DNA of 64,000 nucleotides from JAUZOB01 sp963692465. Its GTDB lineage: Bacteria; Bacteroidota; Bacteroidia; Bacteroidales; Prolixibacteraceae. The DNA lies in assembly GCA_963692465.1 (NCBI GenBank), contig OY829943.1:3286001-3350000 (forward strand), in the 5' to 3' direction. Shown here in pieces: positions 36,699 to 44,888 of the stretch. Under the pieces are notes generated by a model. It was not told the origin of the DNA. It ran no database searches and worked only from the letters and a program-made list of their open reading frames with translations. The stretch's first letter is position 1. The number at the start of each line of letters is the position of its first letter. The translations under genes and the position numbers were made by a program.

Positions 36699-36947
36699 GG
36701 TGGTTCTATTTGTTTAATTATCAGAATTCTATCTATTTCTTATACGAAATGACTGTTTTTTAGTTTCTTGTATTTTAAAAATCAGAGGCCTATGATGATC
36801 CATGCAGAATGGAAAAAGAATAATTACTTCGATTTGCAATGAAATGACGATCTTAACTGTATCATTAATAGTTGTATATATGACTGTTTTTTTGTATCTT
36901 AAGATTGTATTGACGACTAGTCTTTTTAATTTTAGGAGGGATTAAAA

Positions 36948-37565
36948 ATGAAAGAGAATTTGCCATTTGTAATTACTATCAACCGCCAATTAGGGAGCGG
37001 AGGAACCTATGTGGGACAGCAGTTAGCAAGAAAATTAGAGGTTTTCTATGCGGATCGGGAGATCATGATTGAAGCTGCTAAATATTTTTCGGTATCAGAA
37101 GAGGATTTGGAATCACAGGACGAAAAAATAAGTCCATTTTGGCAATTGTTTTTGCAGTCACATGCACGTGTTCCGGATGTGTATTTACCGACAATCGCTA
37201 TTACTCCAACAAACCGGGAATTATTTAAAGTAGAATCAGAGATCATAAAACGTTTTGTAAAAGAAGATTCTGCGGTTATTATAGGTCGGTGTGCTAATCA
37301 TATTCTTCGTGAACACCCGAATCATGTTAGTATCTTTTTACACGGAGATATTGCTTTTCGAAAAGAACGGGTCAAAAAACTTTATACCGTATCGGAAAAA
37401 GAAGCTGAAAAAATGATTGCCCAAAGCGATAAAGAAAGAGCTCTCTATTATCATCGGTTTACCGGAAGGGAATGGACTGACGTGAGGCAGTATGATATTT
37501 CTCTGGATACAAGTAAAATAGGGCCAGATAAAGCTATTGAATTTATTATGAGATATTTGAAATAA
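36948..37565 (+). CDS. Cytidylate kinase-like family protein
   Basis: A 205-residue P-loop protein of the cytidylate kinase-like family (PF13189). The N-terminal NRQLGSGGTYVGQQLA (12-27) is a modified Walker A, followed by YADREIMIEAAKYF, GRCANHIL and the lid segment KERVKKLYTVSEKEA. The true nucleotide substrate is unknown for this family. An AGGAGG-like ribosome site precedes the ATG. It lies before the MG2/plug gene with a 167-bp gap and may be a separate unit. Confidence 0.88.
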   Translation: MKENLPFVITINRQLGSGGTYVGQQLARKLEVFYADREIMIEAAKYFSVSEEDLESQDEKISPFWQLFLQSHARVPDVYLPTIAITPTNRELFKVESEIIKRFVKEDSAVIIGRCANHILREHPNHVSIFLHGDIAFRKERVKKLYTVSEKEAEKMIAQSDKERALYYHRFTGREWTDVRQYDISLDTSKIGPDKAIEFIMRYLK

Positions 37566-37732
37566 ATTTAAAGGGATTTAAATTATAGTCAGGGCTTATC
37601 TGACCGGATAGCGGGGTATTATTCGGGTTTGGAGTTATGCCTGCTCGGTTATTTAAACCCTGAGAATTTTAATGAGTCAAAGATACTAACGTATAAGCCG
37701 ATAACAACTAAACCTATGAAGCCGTAAAACAG

Positions 37733-40195
37733 ATGAAAAAATTCAAACTATATGTTCTGTTGTCTGTTTGTCTTTTGTCCTCTCAGCTCACAAAGTCTCA
37801 GGAATTAAAGAAAAGTCAACTTGACAGTAGTAATGTTGCTTCGTCTGCATCGGTGGGGTTTGAAAAACTTTATCTGCACCTGGACCGGGAATATTATGCT
37901 TCGGGTGATGATATCTGGTTTAAAGCCTATCAGGTAAATGCTCTTGATAATAAGTTACTCGATAATAGTAAATGTCTTTATGTCGAATTAATCTCCCCTG
38001 AATCGGAAATAATCAAACGAGAGGCTATCCCATTGGAAAAAGGGACGGGATATGGTGATTTTCACCTTAAAGATTCCCTCCCTTCGGGAAAATATATGAT
38101 CAGAGCCTATACTGCCTGGATGCAAAACTTTGGAGCGTATTTTTTCTTTAAAAAAGAGATTCATGTTGAAAATGTTTTAGGAATTAAAAACACTGATTCC
38201 AGGCATAAGTCTTCTGTCGGATTAAAACCTCAGATTGATGTACAGCTCTTTCCTGAAGGTGGATCACTGGTCGAAAACGTCTATTCGACTGTAGGTGTTA
38301 AAGCCATTGACCAGACCGGGAAGGGATGCAACATAAAGGGAGCGGTTTACTCTGATTCCGGTGATACGGTTGTCGCATTTGAAAGTGTCAACCTGGGAAT
38401 GGGATGTTTTAACTTTGTGCCTAAGCATGGGATTAATTATTACGCTGCAGGGTCAACCGATAATGGGGTGAAATTCAAAGTCCCGTTGCCAACCGTTTTA
38501 AGAAATGGTTATACACTTAAAGTCATGAACTCCGATAGTGCAATCATGCGGTTAGGCATCAGAACTAATTTGGAAACGTTTCAGCGTGACTCAGGGAAAG
38601 AGATGTTTCTGGTTGGAACTATTCGTGGATCGGTTGTTATGACTGCTAAAATAGTGAATAGAACGATATTCAACTACCTGCGAGTTCCGCAGGAAAGTTT
38701 GCCAGAAGGCATCATCCGACTGACTTTATTCGATAGTGAAAATAAACCACAATGCGAGCGGCTCGCTTTTATTCATCATACCAAAAAATCGGGTCTCCGT
38801 ATTGTTGCGGAGAAAAAAAGTTATGCTCCCCGTGAAAAGACGGAGCTGAAAATATCAGTGCGTGATTCAACCAATCATCCCCTCCATGCAAATCTTTCCC
38901 TTGCTGTTGTTGACAGAAAGCTGGCGGGTAGCCCTGATCTCTATTCGTCAGATATCTATTCTTACTTATTACTTGAGTCAGACCTCAAAGGGCGCATAGA
39001 ACAACCGGCGAGATACTTCGATCCGGCCAATACGGATCGATTCAATGACCTTGATGTGCTTCTCTTGACTCAGGGATGGAGAGACTTCGTCTGGAAGCAT
39101 TTGGCTGATACAACGCTTAAAATCAATCATTATCCGGAGAAAGGAATTTGCATCTCGGGGAGATTACGGAGGTTGCTGACTAATAAGCCAATTGTTAATG
39201 CAAATATCTCACTTGCAATGTTTGATAAAGGGAAGTTGAATTTCATGAGCCTTGCTTCTACGGATTCAACAGGAAAGTATTATTTCAGTCCGTTATTCTT
39301 TTCCGGAGAACAAAGCTTGGTTGTAAGTGCAACTAATAAAAAAAATCGATCTGTCGGGTGGATTTCACTGGATAGTATATTTGGAAATCCGGTCCCGATT
39401 CAACCTCTTAATCTTTCGGAACCGATGATTTCTTCTCCTGAGATGTCGAATATGAAAGAGGAGGCAGTGCAACGGTATAATATCAATCAATACAGTCTGA
39501 AGGACAATATTCAATTGGCAGAGGTGGTTGTAACAGCCCGAAAAGAAAAGGACAAGGATGATGGACATAGTAGAATATACGGCACTCCGGACTATTCAAT
39601 TCAGGTTACCGATAAAGATGCCAATTATTCGGATGTGTTTCAGTTAATACAAGGACGTGTTGCCGGATTATTTATATCGGGGTCTTATCCAAATATCAGT
39701 ATATCAATACGGGGAGCCAGACAAAATCCGTTGTTTTTACTTGATGGTGCTCCTGTTGATATCGAAACAATTGCATCGCTTCCCGTATCGGTGGTTGATA
39801 AAGTGGAGGTACTTAAGAATGCCGGACTTGCTCTATTCGGCATGCGGGGCGCAAATGGAGTGATCAGTATATTTACTAAAACCGGGAACAATGAGAGGAA
39901 TTATGCCCCTGTCTACAATTCGATTAATGCCAAGGTAAACGGCTTTTATGAGTCCCGTATATTCTATTCTCCTAAATATGATGATCCGAATAATAATAAG
40001 AAGAAACCGGATTTAAGGGCTACTATTTTTTGGCAACCCAATGTCATTACCGATAAAGATGGAAATGCGGTTGTTTCTTTCTTCAATGCCGACCATACGA
40101 CAGATATCGATATTCGTTTGGAGGGAATTTCCAGTTCAGGAGATCCATTAAATGCATATTCAACCTATCAAATGATTTCAAAAGATAATCCGTGA
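37733..40195 (+). CDS. MG2-domain and TonB-plug-domain outer envelope protein (no barrel)
   Basis: An 820-residue precursor with a signal peptide (1-22, SSQLTKSQ). The region at about 45-150 reads as an alpha-2-macroglobulin MG2-like domain (KLYLHLDREYYASGDDIWFKAY). Further beta-sandwich segments follow, with a carboxypeptidase-regulatory-like part around 470-560. A TonB-receptor plug domain occupies about 620-730 (VFQLIQGRVAGL, NPLFLLDGAPVD, VEVLKNAGLALFGMRGANGVI). No beta-barrel follows; only about 90 residues remain. Bacteroidota have many such stand-alone plug proteins of unknown role. It precedes two secreted GH-like genes in the same direction. Confidence 0.87.
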   Translation: MKKFKLYVLLSVCLLSSQLTKSQELKKSQLDSSNVASSASVGFEKLYLHLDREYYASGDDIWFKAYQVNALDNKLLDNSKCLYVELISPESEIIKREAIPLEKGTGYGDFHLKDSLPSGKYMIRAYTAWMQNFGAYFFFKKEIHVENVLGIKNTDSRHKSSVGLKPQIDVQLFPEGGSLVENVYSTVGVKAIDQTGKGCNIKGAVYSDSGDTVVAFESVNLGMGCFNFVPKHGINYYAAGSTDNGVKFKVPLPTVLRNGYTLKVMNSDSAIMRLGIRTNLETFQRDSGKEMFLVGTIRGSVVMTAKIVNRTIFNYLRVPQESLPEGIIRLTLFDSENKPQCERLAFIHHTKKSGLRIVAEKKSYAPREKTELKISVRDSTNHPLHANLSLAVVDRKLAGSPDLYSSDIYSYLLLESDLKGRIEQPARYFDPANTDRFNDLDVLLLTQGWRDFVWKHLADTTLKINHYPEKGICISGRLRRLLTNKPIVNANISLAMFDKGKLNFMSLASTDSTGKYYFSPLFFSGEQSLVVSATNKKNRSVGWISLDSIFGNPVPIQPLNLSEPMISSPEMSNMKEEAVQRYNINQYSLKDNIQLAEVVVTARKEKDKDDGHSRIYGTPDYSIQVTDKDANYSDVFQLIQGRVAGLFISGSYPNISISIRGARQNPLFLLDGAPVDIETIASLPVSVVDKVEVLKNAGLALFGMRGANGVISIFTKTGNNERNYAPVYNSINAKVNGFYESRIFYSPKYDDPNNNKKKPDLRATIFWQPNVITDKDGNAVVSFFNADHTTDIDIRLEGISSSGDPLNAYSTYQMISKDNP

Positions 40196-40248
40196 GGATT
40201 ATGGTATTCAAAGCAGGAGAAAAGTGGCAGTGTTTCATCCTGATAAGT

Positions 40249-40256
40249 TATTTTTG
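40249..40256 (+). promoter_or_regulatory. Candidate -7 box (TATTTTTG) for the GH71/99-like gene
   Basis: Exact TAnnTTTG match 61 bp before ATG 40317 and after the stop of the MG2/plug gene, so the downstream gene may have its own transcript. Confidence 0.5.
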
Positions 40257-40316
40257 TGTTTGGAATAGTACCAAATTAAATACCTAAATGAAAAACACTA
40301 ATTCTAAAACAAGACA

Positions 40317-42131
40317 ATGAAGGTTAGAAATCTATTGAAATCAATGGCCGTTATGGCAGTAATTGCTGTTTATGCGGAAAGCGCTCCCGCTCAAACAACA
40401 TTAAGCGATCAGTGGGCTGCTACAGATGCTCTCGGTCGAAAAGTCCGTGACTACAATATTGCCGGAGATAAGAAAAAAGACAAGTTTGTTGCTATGTTTT
40501 ACTGGACATGGCATCAGGGGAATGATGATACGACTTATCAGGTAAAGAACATTACGGAAATCGTTCGGAAATATCCGGAGGCGATGAAGGATTATCATCA
40601 TCCGGCCTGGGGAGACAAACAACCGGGTTACTTCTTCTGGGAACAGCCTCTTTTAGGGTATTATAAAACTACCGACCCATGGGTTTTACGCAAGCATGCA
40701 GAGATGCTCGCTGATGCGCAAATTGATGCGGTGTTTTTTGATTGTACAAATGGAAGTCTTACCTGGGAAGAATCGTATGAGGCTTTGCTGAAGACCTGGG
40801 ATCAGGCTCAGAAGGATGGGGTTAACGTGCCTAAAATAGCCTACATGCTTCCGTTTGGTCCGACACCCTCCTCACTGGTTTCTCTTCGCCAGCTATATCA
40901 CGATGTCTACAAACCTGGACGATATAAAAATCTGTGGTTTATATGGAAAGGAAAACCTTGTATCATGGCTTATCCTGAGGTTCTTACCAACTCTGCAGAA
41001 GACCAGGAGATTGCCCAATTCTTTACTTTCCGACCGGGGCAACCCGACTATGTTGATGGTCCGAAGCGTAACGATCAATGGGGATGGCTTGAAGATTATC
41101 CGCAACATGGCTATGTGAAGGAGGATAATGGCAAATTTGAGCAGGTTACAGTCGGTGTTGCACAGAATGCCTGTCCTGCAACTAATGGACATTGCAGTGC
41201 CTCAAATTTGCCGGGTGTCTATAGTCGCAGTTATAGTAAAAGAAACGGCTTCGATCCAAGAGTTGACGGATATCTTTATGGCTGGAATTTTCAGGAGCAG
41301 TGGGATCGTGCCTTTGAAGTTGATCCGGAATTGGTTTTTGTCACCGGTTGGAACGAATATACGGCAGGGCAGTGGTTGCCAAAGGATGGTTGGTCGGGTG
41401 ATCCTTTTTCGTTTGTAGATGAGTTCGACTGGGAACATAGCCGCGATATCGAACCGAATAAAGGCTGGGGAGATAAGGGTGATGTTTATTATATGCAGTT
41501 GGTCGATAATGTAAGGAAATTCAAAGGGATGGATGCTCCGGAAAGAGCTTCGGCCCCTAAAACCATAAAGATTGGCAGAGCGGATGGATGGACTGATGTT
41601 GCTCCTTATTATAAGCATTACAAGGGGAATACGATGCACCGTGACTCCAGAGGGAGCTATGACCAATATTACACGAATAACACGGGAAGAAATGATATCG
41701 TAGGGGCTAAAGTAGCCCGGGATGCGGATAATTTATATTTCTATGTGGAAACGGCAGAAAAACTTACCTCTCCGACCGACCGCAACTGGATGATGTTGTT
41801 CATTGATACCGACCGTAATAAATCGACCGGATGGAATGGCTATGATATAATTGTTAATCGTGTCAGTCCCAAAAGCAATAAAGTCATTGTAGAGCGAAAT
41901 GTTGGTGGTCGCTGGGAATGGGAACAGATATCCGAAGCTAAGTTTGCCGTCAATAACAACAAACTGGAGCTGGTCATAAAGCGGAGTGTATTGAACCTAA
42001 CCGGTAAAGAAGTTGATATCGAGTTTAAATGGAATGACAATATGCAGGAGAACGGGAATATAATGGATTTCTATGTTAATGGAGATACGGCTCCCGGCGG
42101 ACGTTTCAATTTTGTTTATACGGCACAGTAA
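40317..42131 (+). CDS. Secreted GH71/GH99-like hydrolase with C-terminal carbohydrate-binding-like domain
   Basis: A 604-residue precursor with a signal peptide (1-25, ESAPAQ). Residues 55-400 form a TIM barrel similar to GH71/GH99-like proteins: FVAMFYWTWHQGND near the start, AQIDAVFFDCTNG, MLPFGPTPSS and VTGWNEYTAGQW, where Glu347 is a candidate catalytic residue. Residues about 415-604 resemble a CBM9/DOMON-like beta sandwich (LYFYVETAEKL, IDTDRNKSTGWNGYD). Target polysaccharide unknown. The broken gene downstream shares the WNE(Y/W)xxG motif, and the two may act on the same glycan. Confidence 0.75.
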   Translation: MKVRNLLKSMAVMAVIAVYAESAPAQTTLSDQWAATDALGRKVRDYNIAGDKKKDKFVAMFYWTWHQGNDDTTYQVKNITEIVRKYPEAMKDYHHPAWGDKQPGYFFWEQPLLGYYKTTDPWVLRKHAEMLADAQIDAVFFDCTNGSLTWEESYEALLKTWDQAQKDGVNVPKIAYMLPFGPTPSSLVSLRQLYHDVYKPGRYKNLWFIWKGKPCIMAYPEVLTNSAEDQEIAQFFTFRPGQPDYVDGPKRNDQWGWLEDYPQHGYVKEDNGKFEQVTVGVAQNACPATNGHCSASNLPGVYSRSYSKRNGFDPRVDGYLYGWNFQEQWDRAFEVDPELVFVTGWNEYTAGQWLPKDGWSGDPFSFVDEFDWEHSRDIEPNKGWGDKGDVYYMQLVDNVRKFKGMDAPERASAPKTIKIGRADGWTDVAPYYKHYKGNTMHRDSRGSYDQYYTNNTGRNDIVGAKVARDADNLYFYVETAEKLTSPTDRNWMMLFIDTDRNKSTGWNGYDIIVNRVSPKSNKVIVERNVGGRWEWEQISEAKFAVNNNKLELVIKRSVLNLTGKEVDIEFKWNDNMQENGNIMDFYVNGDTAPGGRFNFVYTAQ

Positions 42132-43146
42132 TGTAAAATTTCTTTTTTCCACAGATTGTATCCTGCTGTAAATGATCTCTGGAGTTATTCATAGTGAGAA
42201 AGTTATTGTATCTTTATTCTGTTGAAGTCAGGATTGTGTGGGGGAAAAACAATAAGATATACTGTCCGTTAAAATGATTTGTGATGAAACAATCAGTGAT
42301 AATATTTGTGCTTTTATTTATGTTTGTTTTGCCGTCTTTTAGTCAATTAAAGGAGACAACCCAACCTTATGATATTGCCGCTTTTTATTGGCCGGCCTAT
42401 CATCATGATCCAAGATTACAATTTATCTTTCCTGATAAGAAAGGGGAGTGGGAGGACATTTACTTGCCTAAACCGGCCAAAACGGATCAGAATCAGTCCG
42501 GTGTTCCATTGTGGGGATATGAAGACGAATCAAATCCGAAAATCATGGAGAAAAAGATTGCCACGGCAGCCAAATACGGAGTGAATGTTTTCATTTTTGA
42601 CTGGTATTGGTACGATGGGCAACCTTTATTAGAGGACTGCATTGATAACGGGTTTTTAAAAGCAAAAAATAATCGTATGGTTAAATTCTATATTATGTGG
42701 GCTAATCATACGGCAACCAGTTATTGGAATCATCGAAGTCAGGATAAAAGTAAAGTTTATTGGCATGGAGAATGCGACCGTAAAAATTTCGATAAAGTAG
42801 TTGATCGTGTAATTAATAATTACTTTAAGCAACCATCTTATTACAAAATCGATGGAAAACCGGTATTCTGCATTTATGAACTGTCAAACTTAATAAAGGG
42901 TCTTGGCGGAGTAGACAGTACGAAGATAGCCTTAGATTATTTTAGAAAAAAGACCGTTGAGGCCGGCTTTCCAGGACTGCATCTTCAGTGTATATTGTGG
43001 GGTGCAATTCCAGATAAGCTTGAAGGGGTACCTGGCGATCAGACTCAAACACAAGAGACAGTGCTTCGTTTTTTCGGCTTTAACAGTCTGGAGTTGCTAA
43101 CTTTAGGCGGACATGGAGTTAAGGTGTAAAGCATTAACTTTATGAT

Positions 43147-43446
43147 ATGGAAAAAAGCAGGAAAATTTATGACACAGCATTCAAGGTCAATGCAGTCAAA
43201 TTGAGTTACGAGCGGAACAATCTGTCTGCGTACGCAAAAGAGTTGGGAATCACATCGGCACAGCTCTACCGATGGAGAAAAGAGTATAAGGAATATGGAC
43301 CGGGAAGCTTCCCTGGAAATGGCAGCCTCAAGCAAACAGAGGAGCAAAAAATTATAGCAAAACTTCAGAAACAGCTTAAAGAAAAAGAGCTTGAACACGA
43401 GATATTAAAAAAAGCTATCAGCATCATCTCCAAGAACGATCGGTAA
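43147..43446 (+). CDS. IS3-family transposase OrfA (copy B)
   Basis: A 99-residue DNA-binding subunit with the IS3 OrfA helix-turn-helix (YDTAFKVNAVKLSYERN, LGITSAQLYRWRKEYKEYG) and a Lys/Glu-rich zipper (KLQKQLKEKELEHEILKKAI). Frameshifting to OrfB is likely at an A-rich heptamer near its 3' end. Confidence 0.93.
   Translation: MEKSRKIYDTAFKVNAVKLSYERNNLSAYAKELGITSAQLYRWRKEYKEYGPGSFPGNGSLKQTEEQKIIAKLQKQLKEKELEHEILKKAISIISKNDR
43407..43413 (+). other. Programmed -1 frameshift heptamer A_AAA_AAA (copy B)
   Basis: Seven A residues followed by G, positioned as TTA AAA AAA GCT in the OrfA frame. A -1 slip enters the OrfB frame, which is open from here to 44333 and reads KSYQHHLQERSV before the first OrfB Met. 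Confidence 0.7.
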
Positions 43447-43490
43447 TTTATGGTTTTATCCGGGAAAATGAAGATCAATACCCGATTGGG

Positions 43491-44333
43491 ATGATGTGTC
43501 GAGTGCTGGAAGTGAGTAGGAGTTCTTATTATAAGTGGCGAAGCAATTATTTATCACAACGTATGCAAAAACGAGAACAATTAGACGAGGTAATAAAGGT
43601 GGTCTATTTTTGGGCTAAGCAGAGATATGGAAGTCCCCGCATAGCCAAAGAATTATCCCTGCGAGGGTTCCCTGTTTCAAGGAATACCGTTGCCCGGCAC
43701 ATGAAAATGATAGGTATTCGCAGTAAACTCTCCAGAAAATTTAAGGTTACCACCGATTCAAATCATACGTACAAAGTTCCGGCAAATCTTCTTAATCGGG
43801 AGTTTACGGTTAATGCACCATCCGTCGTGTGGATATCTGATATAACCTACATCCACACAATTGAAGGTTTCCTTTATCTTACAATAATACTGGATTTGTT
43901 TGATCGTAAAATAATCGGTTGGTCAATCAGCAATGGGATGGGAACGAATGAGACTGTACTAAGCGCATTCCGTATGGCTGTAACAAATAGAAAGCCATCA
44001 AAAGCGATGATTTTTCATTCAGACAGAGGGGTGCAATATGCGTGCTCTGCTTTTGCAAATACCATTAACGCATACGATATTAGACGTAGCATGAGCCGCA
44101 AAGGTAATTGCTGGGATAATGCCGTAGCTGAAAGCTTCTTCAAAACATTGAAGTGTGAGTTGGTCTATGGAAACAAACTGAAATCAAAGAATGAAATGAG
44201 AAAAGAAATATTTGAATATATTGAACTCTGGTATAATAAAACAAGAAGGCATTCTGCCTTGGGTAATCTTTCAATTGAGGAGTTCTGGAAACAAATCAAT
44301 AAAGCAAATTCTAATTTAAACATCGCTGCTTAA
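43491..44333 (+). CDS. IS3-family transposase OrfB (copy B), DDE integrase
   Basis: A 280-residue catalytic subunit with the HTH_21 region (KRYGSPRIAKELSLRG-like text near 45-60) and the DDE core: Asp in VWISDITYIH, Asp in IFHSDRGVQYAC and Glu in AVAESFFKTLKCEL, ending with an ETRRHSALG-like C-terminus (YNKTRRHSALGNLS). Frame intact, so the element is potentially mobile. The frame extends upstream to the frameshift site. Confidence 0.94.
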   Translation: MMCRVLEVSRSSYYKWRSNYLSQRMQKREQLDEVIKVVYFWAKQRYGSPRIAKELSLRGFPVSRNTVARHMKMIGIRSKLSRKFKVTTDSNHTYKVPANLLNREFTVNAPSVVWISDITYIHTIEGFLYLTIILDLFDRKIIGWSISNGMGTNETVLSAFRMAVTNRKPSKAMIFHSDRGVQYACSAFANTINAYDIRRSMSRKGNCWDNAVAESFFKTLKCELVYGNKLKSKNEMRKEIFEYIELWYNKTRRHSALGNLSIEEFWKQINKANSNLNIAA

Positions 44334-44830
44334 CTTTGTGTCCGAAATAAGTTTGCAATTCCAGTCTGACTAATTACTCATGGGTTCATCTGTTTCCTCC
44401 CAACAGCGATTACCGGTTATGGGCCGATAAAGCAACTGGCAGGTGGGCGCAATTTGATTCTTTGTTTCATCCTATTCAGTACTTTCCACATGTTTCAATC
44501 GGATGGAATAATAACCCTCGTTTTCCTGAAGGGGGACAAAGCTATGTGACGAATACGAATCCAAAATATTTTGCTATTTACCTTCAGAAAGCGAAGGAGT
44601 ATGCCGATAAGCACCCAAATCAGCCGAAGTTGATTACGATCAATGCATGGAATGAATGGTCCGAAGGAAGTTATCTGGAACCGGATAAAGCAAATAAATT
44701 CGGGTATCTGGAAGAAATCAGGAAAGTGTTTTCAGATAAATAATTTTTTTGTCAATTCGGAATGCATTTTACTGATTGTGACTGACTGTCTGAAAACTTC
44801 GGGTAAGTTACACTGTATTCTCCCTGATTA

Positions 44831-44867
44831 AAATGGACTGTCAGAGTTATTTCCCTGACAGTCCATT
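44831..44867. terminator. Strong intrinsic terminator, bidirectional
   Basis: AAATGGACTGTCAG / CTGACAGTCCATTT, a perfect 14-bp stem with a 9-base loop, is followed by a run of T on the plus strand. It separates the broken WbsX-like gene from the convergent sulfatase-fold gene and may serve both. Confidence 0.88.
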
Positions 44868-44888
44868 TTTTTTGAGTCTTTTCCCAAA

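Larger units (their letters stand above)
43089..44363 (+). mobile_element. IS3-family insertion sequence, copy B (1275 bp)
   Basis: Ends match as inverted repeats: left TGGAGTTGCTAACTTTAGGCGGACA and right (reverse complement) TGGAATTGCAAACTTATTTCGGACA share the TGGA..TTGC start and CGGACA. A 3-bp target duplication GTC flanks it (43086-43088 and 44364-44366). The element has TG...CA termini as usual for IS3. It differs in sequence from copy A, so the two insertions are independent. Confidence 0.93.
42281..44743 (+). pseudogene. WbsX-like/GH99-like secreted protein gene, interrupted by IS3 element
   Basis: The 5' part (42281-43088) encodes a signal peptide (MKQSVIIFVLLFMFVLPSFSQ) and the WbsX-like N-terminal half (DIAAFYWPAYHHDP, FIFDWYWYDGQPLLEDC, KPVFCIYEL). 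The 3' part (44364-44743) encodes the rest, including INAWNEWSEGSYLEP and a natural stop. Removing 43089-44363 plus one GTC copy restores a continuous frame (FFGFNS|LTNYSWVHLFPP) of about 394 residues. The IS adds a stop after a few foreign codons at 43129, so the product is truncated before the WNEW motif and is probably inactive. The family is annotated as WbsX-type glycosyltransferase or GH99-like; with a signal peptide, an exported glycan-active protein fits better. Confidence 0.88.

Noticed and set aside
36517..36717. Plus-strand 66-residue frame, Phe/Leu/Cys-rich
   Set aside because: It mirrors the minus-strand basic frame at 36510-36698 and its composition looks like antisense; no promoter seen.
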